From contig JAVTVY010039180.1 in the NCBI GenBank assembly GCA_036873755.1, forward strand, positions 62,001 to 126,000: a stretch of 64,000 nucleotides of DNA, given 5' to 3'. The stretch is from Hanleya hanleyi (lineage: Eukaryota; Mollusca; Polyplacophora; Lepidopleurida; Hanleyidae). A program made the position numbers and the translations under genes. The notes beneath the pieces are model-generated. The model saw nothing but the letters and a program-made list of their open reading frames with translations, had not been told where the DNA came from and made no database searches. Below are positions 33,528 to 45,918 of the stretch, piece after piece (within the stretch, counting starts at the first letter, position 1; each line of letters opens with the position of its first letter).

Positions 33528-36507
33528 AATAATACACAGTTGTCTCCCGTTGTCCATTCAATATTCCTTGATTGTGTTATGAGGTGTATTGAATAGAAAT
33601 ATCTATGTATATTGGAAACTAATGTTAATACTATTGCCTATGCTAATTGTCAGGATGGACTACAAAATACCTGATGTATGGTTTTTTGCTTGTTTTTGGC
33701 AAGCTGTGTCGACCAAATATTCATGTTGTTTTCCTCATATACCACAGGAAGTGGTGTGGGTGTAAATGAGTGAATTGAATTGAATTGAAATTGTGTTAAA
33801 CAGAAGCTAATCCATACCTGTAGAGAAGCCCTCTCAAATGAAAATAAAGTTTCCATTCCAAGGGAAGCTATTTGATGTTAAAACAATAATTAATCCAGCC
33901 ATACCTGTGTAGAAGCCCAGCTTATTTCTTTTGGACACCCTCCCATAAAAAAAATTGTTTTACACCTTTCTGTTATTTTCAGTTACTCTTCCAAGTGAGC
34001 AATTTCAATTTATCGTATCAAAAGTACATACAATATATGTGCTCACACGGAGAAACAAAAGGAAATCAAATAAACAGGATAATCTTGCCCTAGATTTTCC
34101 GGCATAAGTGAATAAAAAACTTAAGTACATTGATTATTACCATATAGGTAATAGCTATTATACCGAGCATATGATCCAGGATTCATGATTGGCTGGTCGA
34201 TCACCCTGTGCGACTGATCCAAGGTTTTAGGCGTGGAAGAGTAAATCGATGATCATGGGCCTCTTATGTGCCGATATATGCCTAAATATATACTAGATAA
34301 GAGCAGAAATATATAAATATTATAGTAAGATCAACAAATGGTTGTAATTTTGTGTATAAATTATGCAATCAGTGTAAATAAACCGGCCTGTCTCGGCCTG
34401 ACACGGCCGGTCAATCGGCCTGCCACAAGCTTGCCACATGCCTGACATTAGGACGTTGTTATGTCACCGGCACAACTGGATAGGCACTTTTCTTGGGGGA
34501 TAAATATATGGAACCAAATTAAGTCGGATATCCGTATATCAACTTGAAATTGATGACTGTAGTTGACCATGACGTCTTCTTCTTTATTTGAATTTAAGTC
34601 TACATCCAAATCATCATGATATTAACCTCAATGTATCTTCCAACATCTTAACGGAGCACATCTTATCAATATATTTAGGTCTGTAATGATTATTTTCTCT
34701 CCCTTTCGATGGCGAATTAAGTTTAATCCGTCGATACACAACGATTTTGTGTCCGCGCGTCACCGATAAGTAATTGATAAGGGGAGCGATCATCCAGCTG
34801 CACGAACATTTCCGCTAGACTTGCTTCACTTCCTGCCATCAAAGGCGGCACATCCAGACAGCCTACAGCGACGAGTAGCACAATTTGTCATCGCGACCGG
34901 CAATGAATCATAGAAGCCTTGACAATGACAAAATAAGTCGTCATCGGTTTGACCTAGGAAATCATCGAGCTTGATTAATCTGCACGTCATTGCTACTAAT
35001 GATTTTATTTATCAAAATCATTGTGTTCGGTGAATTAACACCGGTGTGAAAACGGGACACGAAGTCGATGATATTATGGCACTTTGTCACTTTTGCTTGT
35101 TCACAGTGACATTTTCATTCAGCTACACCAGCTGAAAGCCTTCAAGTCAGCCATCTCATTTGGGAAACTGTTAAATGTATCAACCATTTACATTTTGTCT
35201 TTTTGAAGCTATTTATAAAGTTTGGTGTAAGGGGTGGCCGGGGGGGGGGGAGATAATAGGGTCAAACCTGTAATGGACCTTTCTCCATCCAAGATACAGT
35301 TCCATGAAACTGCAGCTCAGTAAGCCTTGAAACATGATACGTTACTTTGCCAAATTTTATTTTATCGGTTTATTCCTTTATGCATAGAAGGGGCCAATAG
35401 ACACGAGGCCTAGAAAAAGACTCATACAGTGCAATTGAGCCATATTATATCAAGTGTAGATAACATTATACCAAGAATTATGTATACTTTTAGGGCGTGT
35501 TTTAAGAGGACTTGCCGCGTACAATTATAACCACAGATATGCATTACAAATGAGAAAGTACTTGCTGAGCTAAATATATCGGCCCCTTATCAGTATGATA
35601 TATCATTATAAATAGACATGACTAGATAGAAATTAAAACTTTCTAACATTTATTCTGGCGTATGCGTGCTATATATAACAATATAAAATGTCTCAATAGT
35701 GCATGAAATGACATTTGGGCTAAGAGATAGCAACACATTTACTTGAAAGAACACCATGCATAAAAGTCAAATCTAAAACTTTCCGTCTCTGAGATGATGT
35801 TAAAATGAATACAAGCACCAATATAACCTGTCTGATCGCAGCTTACACCAGTCTTGCAACGAGGGACGAGCCATCTGCGCTCATTTATGACGTAATCGCA
35901 CCGAGTCGACACGTGTGCAGAGATGGAGGGTAAGGATTTCACAGTTATCTGTGTCTTATCACTAGAGCTGAATGCGATAACGTTCTAGATAGATTTTGGC
36001 ATATTCTTTGTCAAACTCAAGTTCATAGATCATCTCGTTCTCATCATAATCGTGTTCATATTAGAAGTTTTTCAAAATTGTGTCGAATTTTAGTTATGAA
36101 GTTGATTTTTTCTTGTAGTTTAGGACTTCACATCTTGGTCTGTATATAATAATAAAATAGAATGGCTGTTAATCAGTTTTGATTGGGACAGAGAGGTAAA
36201 TGTAAGTAAGGAGGCGAATTTAGGACAAAATGTTCATGACATGAAATGAGACCGTCCATATTTCTGTCGAGGGGAATTGTTCGACTGCTCAACTTCCTGA
36301 TGAGTTCCTGTGCCCCTTTTTGGCGTGCAAAGTCAAAATCAACGTGCAGTTACTGAGCACATATACTATAGCAATGTCTAATCATCACTGATACAAGTGT
36401 TCATGTGTAGGGCCGATTTGGTGACTTAATTATTCCAGTGGGTTTCATATCTCAGAACCCACACTACGGCACATGATTCGTTTAATTTTCATGTTATCGT
36501 ATAGTTT
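33528..36507. other. No gene seen
   Basis: Mostly single-copy, AT-rich. A minus-strand frame at 35739-35942 has several cysteines (CDYVINERRWLVPRCKTG) but no recognised domain. A G-run lies near 35239-35251. Confidence 0.35.
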
Positions 36508-37170
36508 TTGCATTGTTTGAGGAGTGTTCCCAGAGGAAAAATCATTCCAAGAAATACTCGTAGGCCCACAACCTGGACTCCGCGACAGATCCACGAAAAG
36601 TCCACAATGCTCATAAAGCCTAACATATTTCATTGCCATAAATGTAACTTTTCATCCAAATGGAGGTTCAGTCTCCAGCGGCACAGGGAGGTATATACTG
36701 AAACATCGTTCCGCTGTCCAATTTGCAGCACAGCATTCATGAAGTGAAATGGTTCAGGGATACGCACACCAAATTCTGCTCGATCGGCTTCTTCTGTCAT
36801 TTTTGTGACAAGGACTACATAATTTGTAATCGCAACCGATACCATGGAACAACTTGTTTCATATTTCACAAGGCGTTTATGACCAAAAACCACTATGATG
36901 AAAATATGAATAACCACGTCAATACGAAATGCAGATGCTTCAAATGAGAGACCGGGTACGTGTATCCTGGTGATGTGAAGATGCTTGTTAAAATTGTCGC
37001 CAAAGAGAAGATGTTTGATGCGATAAATGTGGTAAACTCGTTGCAAAGAAGAATACTCTTACTGTTTACCTCCGTGAGATGCACCAATCTGCAGAAGCGT
37101 ATAGGTACACCACGTGTCTCAAAACGTTCAAGTGGAGATCATCATGTCGTACCATCGCAATAATGTCAAA
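36508..37170 (+). pseudogene. Decayed C2H2 zinc-finger protein gene
   Basis: Five or six tandem C2H2 fingers can be traced across three frames. Finger 1, FHCHKCNFSSKWRFSLQRH, has lost its second His (Tyr in REVY). Finger 2 starts FRCPICSTAFMK and is broken by an indel near 36745. Finger 3 is FFCHFCDKDYIICNRNRYH. Finger 4, TTCFIFHKAFMTKNHYDENM, has Phe for the second Cys and Asn for the first His. Finger 5, CDKCGKLVAKKNTLTVYLRE then MH, has Tyr for the first His. Finger 6 is YRYTTCLKTFKWRSSCR with Tyr for the first Cys. Spacing of about 28-30 codons fits the family, whose members bind DNA in the nucleus. No intron separates the fingers, so it may be one exon or a processed copy. Clearly dead. 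Confidence 0.75.
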
Positions 37171-37882
37171 TGCAACATCTAGCTTGATAACTTACTTTAT
37201 TTTTGAGTTTTGGACATTTTTGGAATTTGTGTGTGCGTTTTGTATACAAAAGTTTTCAGAGTGTATTCCTTGCCAGTATCTCAGTATGCACGAAATATTG
37301 ACGTAAAGGACGTTACCTTCGAGCGAGGACTCGACCCCTGTTTGAAATGCCAAAAATAGAATAATCCCTCCCAAAAATAAAATATTACCTACGAAAAAAA
37401 TATTTTGATCCACATTTTGTTATATACAGAATAATTCCAAGACACTGAGTGTCACGGTTGTGGAGTTGACTTAACCCTACCTGGCCTGGGGGGGGCGGGA
37501 GCCTATTTTTATATACCCCCGAGCAGAGGATCATGGGTAAATTCAAAATGGCGGCCATGTGGTATGCGCGAAAGTCGTGTTTTTCAATCTTTTCGCTCCA
37601 TTTTTTCACATTTGCCTTGACTAAAAGGCCTTGAAAGTATTTTATTTATGCAAAACTAATTATTCTGTATTTTATTAGATTTTTTTCGAGAGAAAAATCG
37701 GAAAAATGAAAATTTCGAAAAATCGACCCCAAAAAGGCCGAGAAATGGCTTCCGAGAAGATTACGTCACTGTGACGTCATCATGGCGGCCATCTTGGATT
37801 TTTTTACATTTCCCGGTAGAGCTTGAACCCAAGATACTGTGTGGTAAGTTTCAGCGCTCTAGCCTTAGTGGTAGAGAAAATA

Positions 37883-38783
37883 TACAGGGTGTATCAAAAA
37901 AAACGGAGTCCTAGTACGATGACATATTTTTCATTGAGCAAAGGAGAAATCTATTTTTTTTGTTGATTTGTCATCAAGACCGACCCTTTGGGACTGACCA
38001 GCTGAACAATTCAATGATCTGTGATCAAGCATGTTAGAACAATAGCTATTCTTCAATTATGAGTGAAATGTGACTTGCGCCAGATTTGGTTTACATCATT
38101 CGTCTGCCCTTGAAAGAAAAGAAATACGGTGTACAAAAGAAATGTCTTTTATCCACTCTGAATTCATTGACATTTTGAAAACAAAACGGTGTACAATTAA
38201 AATGTCTTAACTGTTACCTAAAGTCCAGGGTGTACATCACGCCTCCAGCAGATCTCAATGACCTGGAACAGCGCATCATAACAGAAGTTGACAACCTGAG
38301 GCAGAACCAGGCGCTTATCAGACGGGCCGTGGCGGCAATGAATGAATGTGCGCGTACCTGCATCCAGAGAAATGGAGGACACGTTGAAGATTGAGATTCA
38401 ATTGTCTGCTAAAAAGACATTTGAATTGTACACCTTTTTGTTAAATTCAGAGTTAAAAGACATTTTAATTGTACACCGTTTTGTTTTCAAAATGTCAATG
38501 AATTCAGAGTGGATAAAAGACATTTCATTTGTAACACCGTATTTCTTTTCTTTCAAGGGCAGACGAATGATGTAAACCAAATCTGGCGCAAGTCACATTT
38601 CACTCATAATTGAAGAATAGCTATTGTTCTAACATGCTTGATCACAGATCATTGAATTGTTCAGCTGGTCAGTCCCAAAGGGTCGGTCTTGATGACAAAT
38701 CAAAACAAAAAATAGATTTCTCCTTTGCTCAATGAAAAATATGTCATCGTACTAGGACTCCGTTTTTTTTGATACACCCTGTA
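37883..38783. mobile_element. Mariner-like element with about 326-bp inverted repeats
   Basis: TA flanks both ends (37881-37882 and 38784-38785). The termini are TACAGGGTGTATCAAAAAAA and its complement TTTTTTTGATACACCCTGTA. The left arm (37883-38208) and right arm (38457-38783) are almost identical when inverted. Only about 250 bases separate them, and these hold the last codons of a transposase. Such long arms are unusual for mariners, whose repeats are normally about 30 bases. They may result from an internal rearrangement that duplicated one end. It sits inside MITE family P copy 2. Confidence 0.88.
38230..38394 (+). pseudogene. Mariner/Tc1-type transposase C-terminus
   Basis: The frame reads PPADLNDLEQRIITEVDNLR, then QNQALIRRAVAAMNECARTC, then IQRNGGHVED and a stop at 38392-38394. 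This is the characteristic C-terminal tail of a branch of IS630-Tc1-mariner transposases (helical DLxxRI segment, a basic RRAV segment, and a final GGHxE). The catalytic DDD/E core is completely missing, so the product could not catalyse transposition. It lies between the two long inverted repeats and gives the strand of the original gene. Confidence 0.85.
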
Positions 38784-38869
38784 TAGGGGGGCACTTTCCG
38801 CCTCCCCCCCCCCAGGCTGTGATACACCCCAAATCGCCCAGGCCAGATAGGGGTAATGTCGCACTCAAG

Positions 38870-39066
38870 GTTGTTTCACTCATATGGTGACGGTCAGTTT
38901 GGTTGGTAGAGAAAGCCGGAATACCTGGAGATAACCACCGCCCGTCGGCAAGTAGCTGACAAACTTTCACACAAGGACCAACTGGACTCGAACCCATGCC
39001 GGTTCAGCGGTTTGAGGCTAGCGGTCACCAGCGAAGCCCCGGTTCTCGAAGGACAGGGCCGTGAAA
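38870..39066 (-). mobile_element. tRNA-related SINE, minus strand
   Basis: On the minus strand it reads TGGTGACCGCTAGCC (A-box-like), then GGTTCGAGTCC, a perfect RNA polymerase III B box (plus 38984-38994), then GACGGGCGGTGGTTATCTCC and AGGTATTCCGGCTTTCTC, a conserved body I recognise from animal SINEs. A clear 3' tail and target duplication are not visible, so the copy may be truncated. The A-box to B-box spacing of about 45 bases fits tRNA origin. Confidence 0.55.
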
Positions 39067-40618
39067 TATTACTGCAAAATCGCTGATTTCTATTTCTCTT
39101 TGTAAATATGTTCATGTAACATTCGATCATAAGAGAACTGGCCTAGGTCCGCAGCTACATGCTTTAACAATCTATTGGAACTTGATCAATTTATTGGGAC
39201 AAAGCATAAAACTGATCCGGGGTATGATCATGCACTCCTAATATTTTTACAGACAGAAATAAATGGTGTTTTCACTTCTAAAAATCTGTTTTATGTTCAG
39301 TTAAACGTTTTCAGTAGACATCACTTCACAGCCTTGTTATTTGAGAATCACGATACTCGATGTATACATTCGTATTTTGTACTTCATGTCAATCGAAAAA
39401 AAATCGATAGGTCATATTTTCCGTAGGGAATTTCAATCGCATCACTGAGGCCGAATCCTCGGTGAAAGTTAGACGTCCTTTAGGGTGTTACGACATAATA
39501 ATATTTTAGATCATACCTGTATAATAGAAGGTTTGCATTTTGCGGGTTTATTTTCATGTTTTGATTTAATAATGTGTTGAAAAAAGGAATGCATAGTTAT
39601 TGGGTGTCATCGTAAATTCTTCCTGTGAAAACAAGTTCTAAATGTTTGTATTTACCTTATATATGTTTAATATCCTGCAACATCAGGCGCTGGATAGGCT
39701 GTACCGTATTTCTTGGCAATCTCTTATTTTATATATACTGTCAAAAATGTTATATTACGCATGTAGAGGACTGCATCCACAGGTAATTTTATTAAATTTT
39801 TATTTCTGTTGTGCAGAACGGAATGTTCCCTCTCATTTTCGGTGTCGTCGGATAATTATTACATATGATTTGTAATTACGGGTACATTATTTCATATCTT
39901 ACAGAAGCAAATTCAATTTTTTCACATTTGCAAAATGTTTATGGGTTGTTAAAGCATACATTGTTGTATTTTCGGGTATAAATTATATTGCCATCTATCG
40001 AAAATTTCAAGTGGCCGACTTATGGCTGATTGGACGCGTTGACTTCATTTAAGATCCTAGTTTAGATAATGGAATCTGCAGGTTATACGTGAAAGTTTTA
40101 ACCAGTTCTGAATATATCTTTGTGATCTGAAGCACTGGCAAATTGATCGTTTATTAATCACAAAAAAATCTAGAAAAATAAGGAAAGAAAACACATCTGG
40201 TATATAGTACCGGTATACGTCAGGTATATATGCCTATGCCCTATATTATAGGTATTTTATAATATAGGGTACAGGGCATATATGATATACCAGGCGTATA
40301 TTACATTCCGTTTTATTTATATATTTCCTAGAATATGTGATTACTAAACCATTAGTTTGCTATAGTGCGTTTAGTCGCGATCGTCAAGTTGGCAAAGTAA
40401 ATATACCTGTAATAAAAGCCCTCCTGTAATAAATGTACTCGTTGATGTTCACTGCAAATAAATCATGAATCGGGTCAGTTGAATCGTTTTTCTCTGCTGT
40501 AGTTGGTTCCAAGTTTTGCAGAGACATAGTCTCAAAAAGTGAACTTGGGTATTTTTCGCCGTCGGTCATTTCAACATCAGTTTCGAAATGGATAAGGTTT
40601 TTGGAGGGGGGGGAGGGG
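39067..40618. other. No gene seen; one hairpin
   Basis: No coding signal. Around 40206-40310 an imperfect inverted repeat (CAGGTATATATGCC and CTATATTATAG / CTATAATATAG-type arms) could form a long AT-rich hairpin. Confidence 0.4.
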
Positions 40619-40700
40619 GCGCTGTGTAGCAACTACTAACGACAATTGTCGCAATTTGTCATTAGCGGTGGTCAGGTCGCCAGCTAATGTCCCAACTGCT
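40619..40700 (+). repeat. Left edge sequence of satellite domain
   Basis: GTAGCAACTACTAACGACAATTG ... GTCAGGTCGCCAGCTAATGT recurs in inverted orientation at about 49040-49131 (GACATTAGCTGGCGACCTGA, then CAATTGTCG, then AGTAGTTGCCACAGAGCG). The matched sequence is about 80 bases, including an exact 21-base core. Confidence 0.8.
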
Positions 40701-40844
40701 CGACTCGAGGATCGAACATTTCTACAAACATTTCTAGATCAGTGTGTCAATTGGGTTGATTCTCCATGCCCCCAGTTCCCAAAACTGGAAGCTAGGTCTC
40801 ACCCAATGAAATACTATACCAAATCTGAAATATGATTTGCTTCT

Positions 40845-42470
40845 GTTTTCGTCCGAATGAAAACATGGACCTGGGTGACAATAACTTTCTTGCCTCTGCT
40901 CTCGCAGTCTTTGAGTCTGAAGGAAAACCTTGGTCCTGGTTGACAATGACGGTCGACAATAAATTTTCCACCACTTCTCTCGCAGTGTTTGAATAAATTT
41001 TCCGCCACTACTCTCGCAGTGCTTGAGTCTGAAGAAAAACATTGGTCCTGGTCGACAATGGCGGTCGACAATAAATTTCTTGCCCCTACTCTCACAGTGT
41101 TTGGGTGCGAGTAGAAAACCTTGGTCCTGGTCGACAATGACGGGCGACGATAAATTTCTTGCCCTCACTCTCGGTGTTTTTAGTCCGAAGGAAAACTTTG
41201 GTTCTTGCCCCTGCTCGCGCAGTACGTTAGTCCGAAATAAAACTTTGGTCCTGGTTGACAATGACGGTCGACAATAAATTTCCCGCCCTTACTCTCACAG
41301 TGTTTGAGTCCGAGGAGAAAACCTTGGTCCTGGTTGACAATGACGGTCGACAATAAATTTCCCGCCACTTCTCTCGCAGTGTTTGAATAAATTTTCCAAT
41401 ACTACTCTCGCAGTGTTTGAGTCCGAAGAAAAACATTGGTCCTGGTCGACAATGACGGTCGACAATAAATTTCTTGCCCCTACTCTCACAGTGTTTGAGT
41501 GTGAGTAGAAAACCTTGGTCCTGGTCGACAATGACAGTCGACGATATATTTCTTGCCCTCACTCTCGGTGTTTTTAGTCCGAAGGAAAACTGTGGTTCTT
41601 GCCCCTACTCGCGCAGTACATAAGTCCGAAATAAAACATTGGTCCTGGTTGACAATGACGGTCGACAATAAATTTCCCGCCACTTCCCTAGCAGTGTTTG
41701 AATAAATTTCCCGCCCTTAATTACTCTCAGAGTGTTCGATTCCGAGCAGAAAATATTAGCCCTGGTCGACAATGACGGTCGACAATAAATTTCTTGCCCC
41801 TACTCTTGCAGTGTTTAAACAAATTTCCCACCACTATTCTCGCAGTTTTTGAGAGCGAAGGAAAACACTGGTCCTGGCCAACAAAGTAGGTCACAAATAA
41901 ATTACCCACCACTACTCTCAGTGCTCTAATCTGAAGATTTGTTTTGCTTCTGTTCGACAATGACGGTCGACAATAAATTTCCCGGCTCTACTAACTCTCG
42001 CAGTGTTTGAATAAATTTACCGCCACTAGGGGGTCTACTCTTGCAGTGTTGGAGTCCGAAGGAAAACATTAGTCCTGGTCAACAATGACGGTTGACAATA
42101 AACTTTCTGCCACCTGTTTTAATAAATTTCCCGCCATTACTCTCACAGTGTTCGAGTCCGAAGAAAACCATTGGTCCTGGTCGACAACACTTACTCTTGC
42201 AGTGTTTATTTGGAAGGAAAGCCTTGATCCTGGATGACAATGACGGTAAACAATAAATTTCCCGCCACTCCTCATTCAGGGTTTAAAAAAAATTCCCGCC
42301 ACTACTCTCGCAATGTTTGGGACCGAAGGAAACACTGGTCCTGGCCAACAATGTAGGTCACAAATAAATTACCCGCCACTACTCTCAGTGTTCTAGTCCG
42401 AAGGAAAACATGGACCTGGGTGACAATAACTTTCTTGCCTCTACTCTCGCAGTGTTTGAGTCTGAAGGAA
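40845..42470 (-). repeat. Satellite A: about 78-bp units in a roughly 395-bp higher-order repeat
   Basis: Units are marked by CTCGCAGTGTTTGAGTCCGA and TGGTCCTGGTCGACAATGAC. Start-to-start distances are 77-79 with interspersed short units of about 34. The block starting GAAGAAAAACATTGGTCCTG repeats after about 395 bases (41031 and 41425), a higher-order pattern. Long open frames on the minus strand are by-products of the periodicity. Left edge fades into unique DNA near 40840; right edge joins the 508-bp satellite abruptly at 42470. Confidence 0.9.
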
Positions 42471-45400
42471 TTACAACACATATAAGGGAAGTGGGAAGAG
42501 GTGCCGACATACTGACTGCGTCACATGACTTCACAGAATAGTCTAATGGTTAACCTATTCTAAAGCACATACCAAGAATCTAACGATTCGTGATATGTGT
42601 TGTATCTCAGGTACGCTTTTATTGTACCTGTTCATGTGGCAACTTGAATGATATGACCACACGGCCCCTAGCACCGGCATAAGCGGTATTAGATACAAAT
42701 CTAGAGAGCTATGATGGAAATGCTCTGACAACTCGTATACTGGTAATTGGTGAGCTGTTTCGCTGTGACAACTCGTACATTGGAAATTGGTGAGCTGTAT
42801 CGTCGTCAGATGTAAATGACGGCATTTAACACAAAAGACTAGTCTGTAAGGCCCGAGGTCGACCCAGCATCAACTTCCCACAAGTGCCAACATATATCAA
42901 AGACCAAAGGTCTGTACAGGGGGCGGACCTCGGGGACGAAACGTCCACCAGCAGAATCTCGCCATATACAGGAAAAAATTACAACACATATAAGGGAAGT
43001 GGGAAGAGGTGCCGACATACTGACTGCGTCACATGACTTCACAGAATAGTCTAATGGTTAACCTATTCTAAAGCACATACCAAGAATCTAACGATTCGTG
43101 ATATGTGTTGTATCTCAAGTACGCTTTTATTGTACCTGTTCATGTGGCAACTTGGATGACATGACCACACGGCCCCTAGCACCGGCATAAGCGATATTAG
43201 ATACAAATCTAGAGAGCTATGATGGAAATGCTCTGACAACTCGTATACTGGTAATTGGTGAGCTGTTTCGCTGTGACAACTCGTACATTGGATATTGGTG
43301 AGCTGTATCGTCGTCAGATGTAAATGACGGCATTTAACACAAAAGACTAGTCTGTAAGCCCGATGTCGACCCAGCATCAACTTCCCACAAGTGCCAACAT
43401 ATATCAAAGACCAAAAGGTCTGTACAGGGGGCGGGCCTCGGGGACGAAACGTCCACCAGCAGAATCTCGCCATATACAGGAAAAAATTACAACACATATA
43501 AGGGAAGTGGGAAGAGGTGCCGACATACTGACTGCGTCACATGACTTCACAGAATAGTCTTCTGGTTAACCTATTCTAAAGCACATACCAAGAATCTAGC
43601 GATTCGTGATATGTGTTGTACCTCAGGCACGCCTCTACTGCACCTGTCCATGTGGCAACTTGGACGACATGACCACACGGCCCCCAGCACCGGCATAAAG
43701 CGGTATTAGATACAAATCTAGAGAGCTATGATGGAAATGCTCTGACAACTCGTATACTGGTAATTGGTGAGCTGTTTCGCTGTGACAACTCGTACATTGG
43801 AGATTGGTGAGTTGTATTGTCGTCAGATGTAAATGACGGCATTGAACACAAAAGACTAGTCTGTAACGCCCGATGTCGACCCAGCATCAACTTCCCACAA
43901 ATGCCAACATATATCAAATACCAAAAGGTCTGTACAGGGGGCCTCCCGTGGGGACGAAACGTCCACCAGCAGAATCTCGCCATATACAGGAAAAATTACA
44001 ACACATATAAGGAAGCGGAAGAGGTGCCGACATACTGGCAGAGCCACATGACTTCACAGTGTAGTCTTCTGGTTAACCTATTCTAAAAGACATACCAAGA
44101 ATCTAACGATTCGTGATATGTGTTGTATCTCAGGTACGCTTTTATTGTACCTGTTCATGTGGCAACTTGGATGATATGACCACACGGCCCCTAGCACCGG
44201 CATAAGTGGTATTAGATACAAATCTAGAGAGCTATGATGGAAATGCTCTGACAACTCGTATACTGGTACTTGGTGAGCTGTTTCGCTGTGACAACTCGTA
44301 CATTGGCGATTGGTGAGCTGTATCGTCGTCAGATGTAAATGACGGCAATTAACACAAAAGATTAGTCTGTAAGGCCCGATGTCGACCCAGCATCAACTTC
44401 CCACAAGTGCCAACATATATCAAAGACCAAAATGTCTGTACAGGGGGCGGGCCTCGGGGACGAAACGTCCACCAGCAGAATCTCGCCATATACAGGAAAA
44501 AATTACAACACATATAAGGGAAGTGTGAAGAGGTGCCGACATATGACTGCGTCACATGACTTCACAGAATAGTCTTCTGGTTAACCTATTCTAAAGCACA
44601 TACCAAGAATCTAACGATTCGTGATATGTGTTGTATCTCAGGTACGCTTATTGTACCTGTTCATGTGGCAACTTGGATGATATGACCACACGGCCCCTAG
44701 CACCGGCATAAGCGGTATTAGATACAAATCTAGAGCTATGATGGAAATGCTCTGACAACTCGTATACTGGTAATTGGTGAGCTGTTTCGCTGTGACAACT
44801 CGTACATTGGAGATTGGTGAGCTGTATCGTCGTCAGATGTAAATGACGGCATTTAACACAAAAGACTAGTCTGTAAGGCCCGATGTCGACCCAGCATCAA
44901 CTTCCCACAAGTGCCAACATATATCAAAGACCAAAAGGTCTGTACAGGGGGCGGGCCTCGGGGACGAAACGTCCACCAGCAGAATCTCGCCATATACAGG
45001 AAAAAATTACAACACATATAAGGGAAGTGGGAAGAGGTGCCGACATACTGACTGCGTCACATGACTTCACAGAATAGTCTTCTGGTTAACCTATTCTAAA
45101 GCACATACCAAGAATCTAACGATTCGTGATATGTGTTGTATCTCAGGTACGCTTTTATTGTACCTGTTCATGTGGCAACTTGGATGATATGACCACACGG
45201 CCCCTAGCACCGGCATAAGCGGTATTAGATACAAATCTAGAGAGCTATGATGGAAATGCTCTGACAACTCGTATACTGGTAATTGGTGAGCTGTTTCGCT
45301 GTGACAACTCGTACATGGAGATTGGTGAGCTGTATCGTCGTCAGATGTAAATGACGGCAATTAACACAAAAGACTAGTCTGTAAGGCCCGATGTCGACCC

Positions 45401-45918
45401 AGCATCAACTTCCCACAAATGCCAACATATATCAAAGACCAAAAGGTCTGTACAGGGGGCGGGCCTCGGGGACGAAACGTCCACCAGCAGAATCTCGCCA
45501 TATACAGGAAAAAATTACAACACATATAAGGGAAGTGGGAAGAGGTGCCGACATACTGACTGCGTCACATGACTTCACAGAATAGTCTTCTGGTTAACCT
45601 ATTCTAAAGTACATACCAAGAATCTAACGATTCGTGATATGTGTTGTATCTCAGGTACGCTTTTATTGTACCTGTTCATGTGGCAACTTGGATGATATGA
45701 CCACACGGCCCTAGCACCGGCATAAGCGGTATTAGATACAAATCTAGAGAGCTATGATGGAAATGCTCTGACAACTCGTATACTGGTAATTGGTGAGCTG
45801 TTTCGCTGTGACAACTCGTACATGGGAGATTGGTGAGCTGTATCGTCGTCAGATGTAAATGACGACACTTAACACAAAAAGACTAGTCTGTAAGGCCCGA
45901 TGTCGACCCAGCATCAAC
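42471..45918 (+). repeat. Satellite B: 508-bp monomers, about seven copies
   Basis: The start marker TTACAACACATATAAGGG occurs at 42471, 42979, 43487, 43996, 44503, 45007 and 45515, spacings 508, 508, 509, 507, 504 and 508. Identity is high by eye. Each monomer contains an internal duplication of about 40 bases (GACAACTCGTA...TTGGTGAGCTGT twice) and a segment matching the antisense strand of unit U just after its stop codon (TGTATCTCAG ... GCCCCTAGCACCGGCATAAG). A 64-codon frame (MSTQHQLPTSANIYQRPKG...) appears in several monomers but does not join across them. The last copy is broken at 45918 by the 40-bp minisatellite. Confidence 0.95.

Larger units (their letters stand above)
37475..38852. 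mobile_element. TTAA MITE family P, copy 2, hosting a mariner-like insert
   Basis: The left end TTAA-CCCTACCTGGCCTGG is at 37471-37489. The right end reads CCAGGCCAGATAGGG followed by GTAA, a decayed TTAA. The interior is inverted relative to copy 1: the ATCATGGCGGCCATCTTGGA and TGACGTCATC blocks are in reverse order. A mariner-like element occupies 37883-38783. Confidence 0.85.

Noticed and set aside
38984..38994. A tRNA gene on the minus strand suggested by a perfect B box
   Set aside because: No cloverleaf with acceptor and anticodon stems can be drawn; the sequence continues into a SINE body.
40734..42275. Long minus-strand frames across satellite A
   Set aside because: By-products of 78-bp periodicity; several frames are open at once and end with the array.
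43436..43452. GGGGACGAAACGTCC in satellite B, resembling the 3' half of a hammerhead ribozyme
   Set aside because: No CUGANGA element with a pairing stem lies at the required place upstream (the sequence there is CTGTACAGG), so the core cannot form. A CTGACGA on the other strand also lacks a matching stem.
43363..45585. Recurring 64-codon frame MSTQHQLPTSANIYQ... in satellite B
   Set aside because: Appears only because monomers are near-identical. It does not extend across monomers (508 is not a multiple of three) and no domain is recognised.
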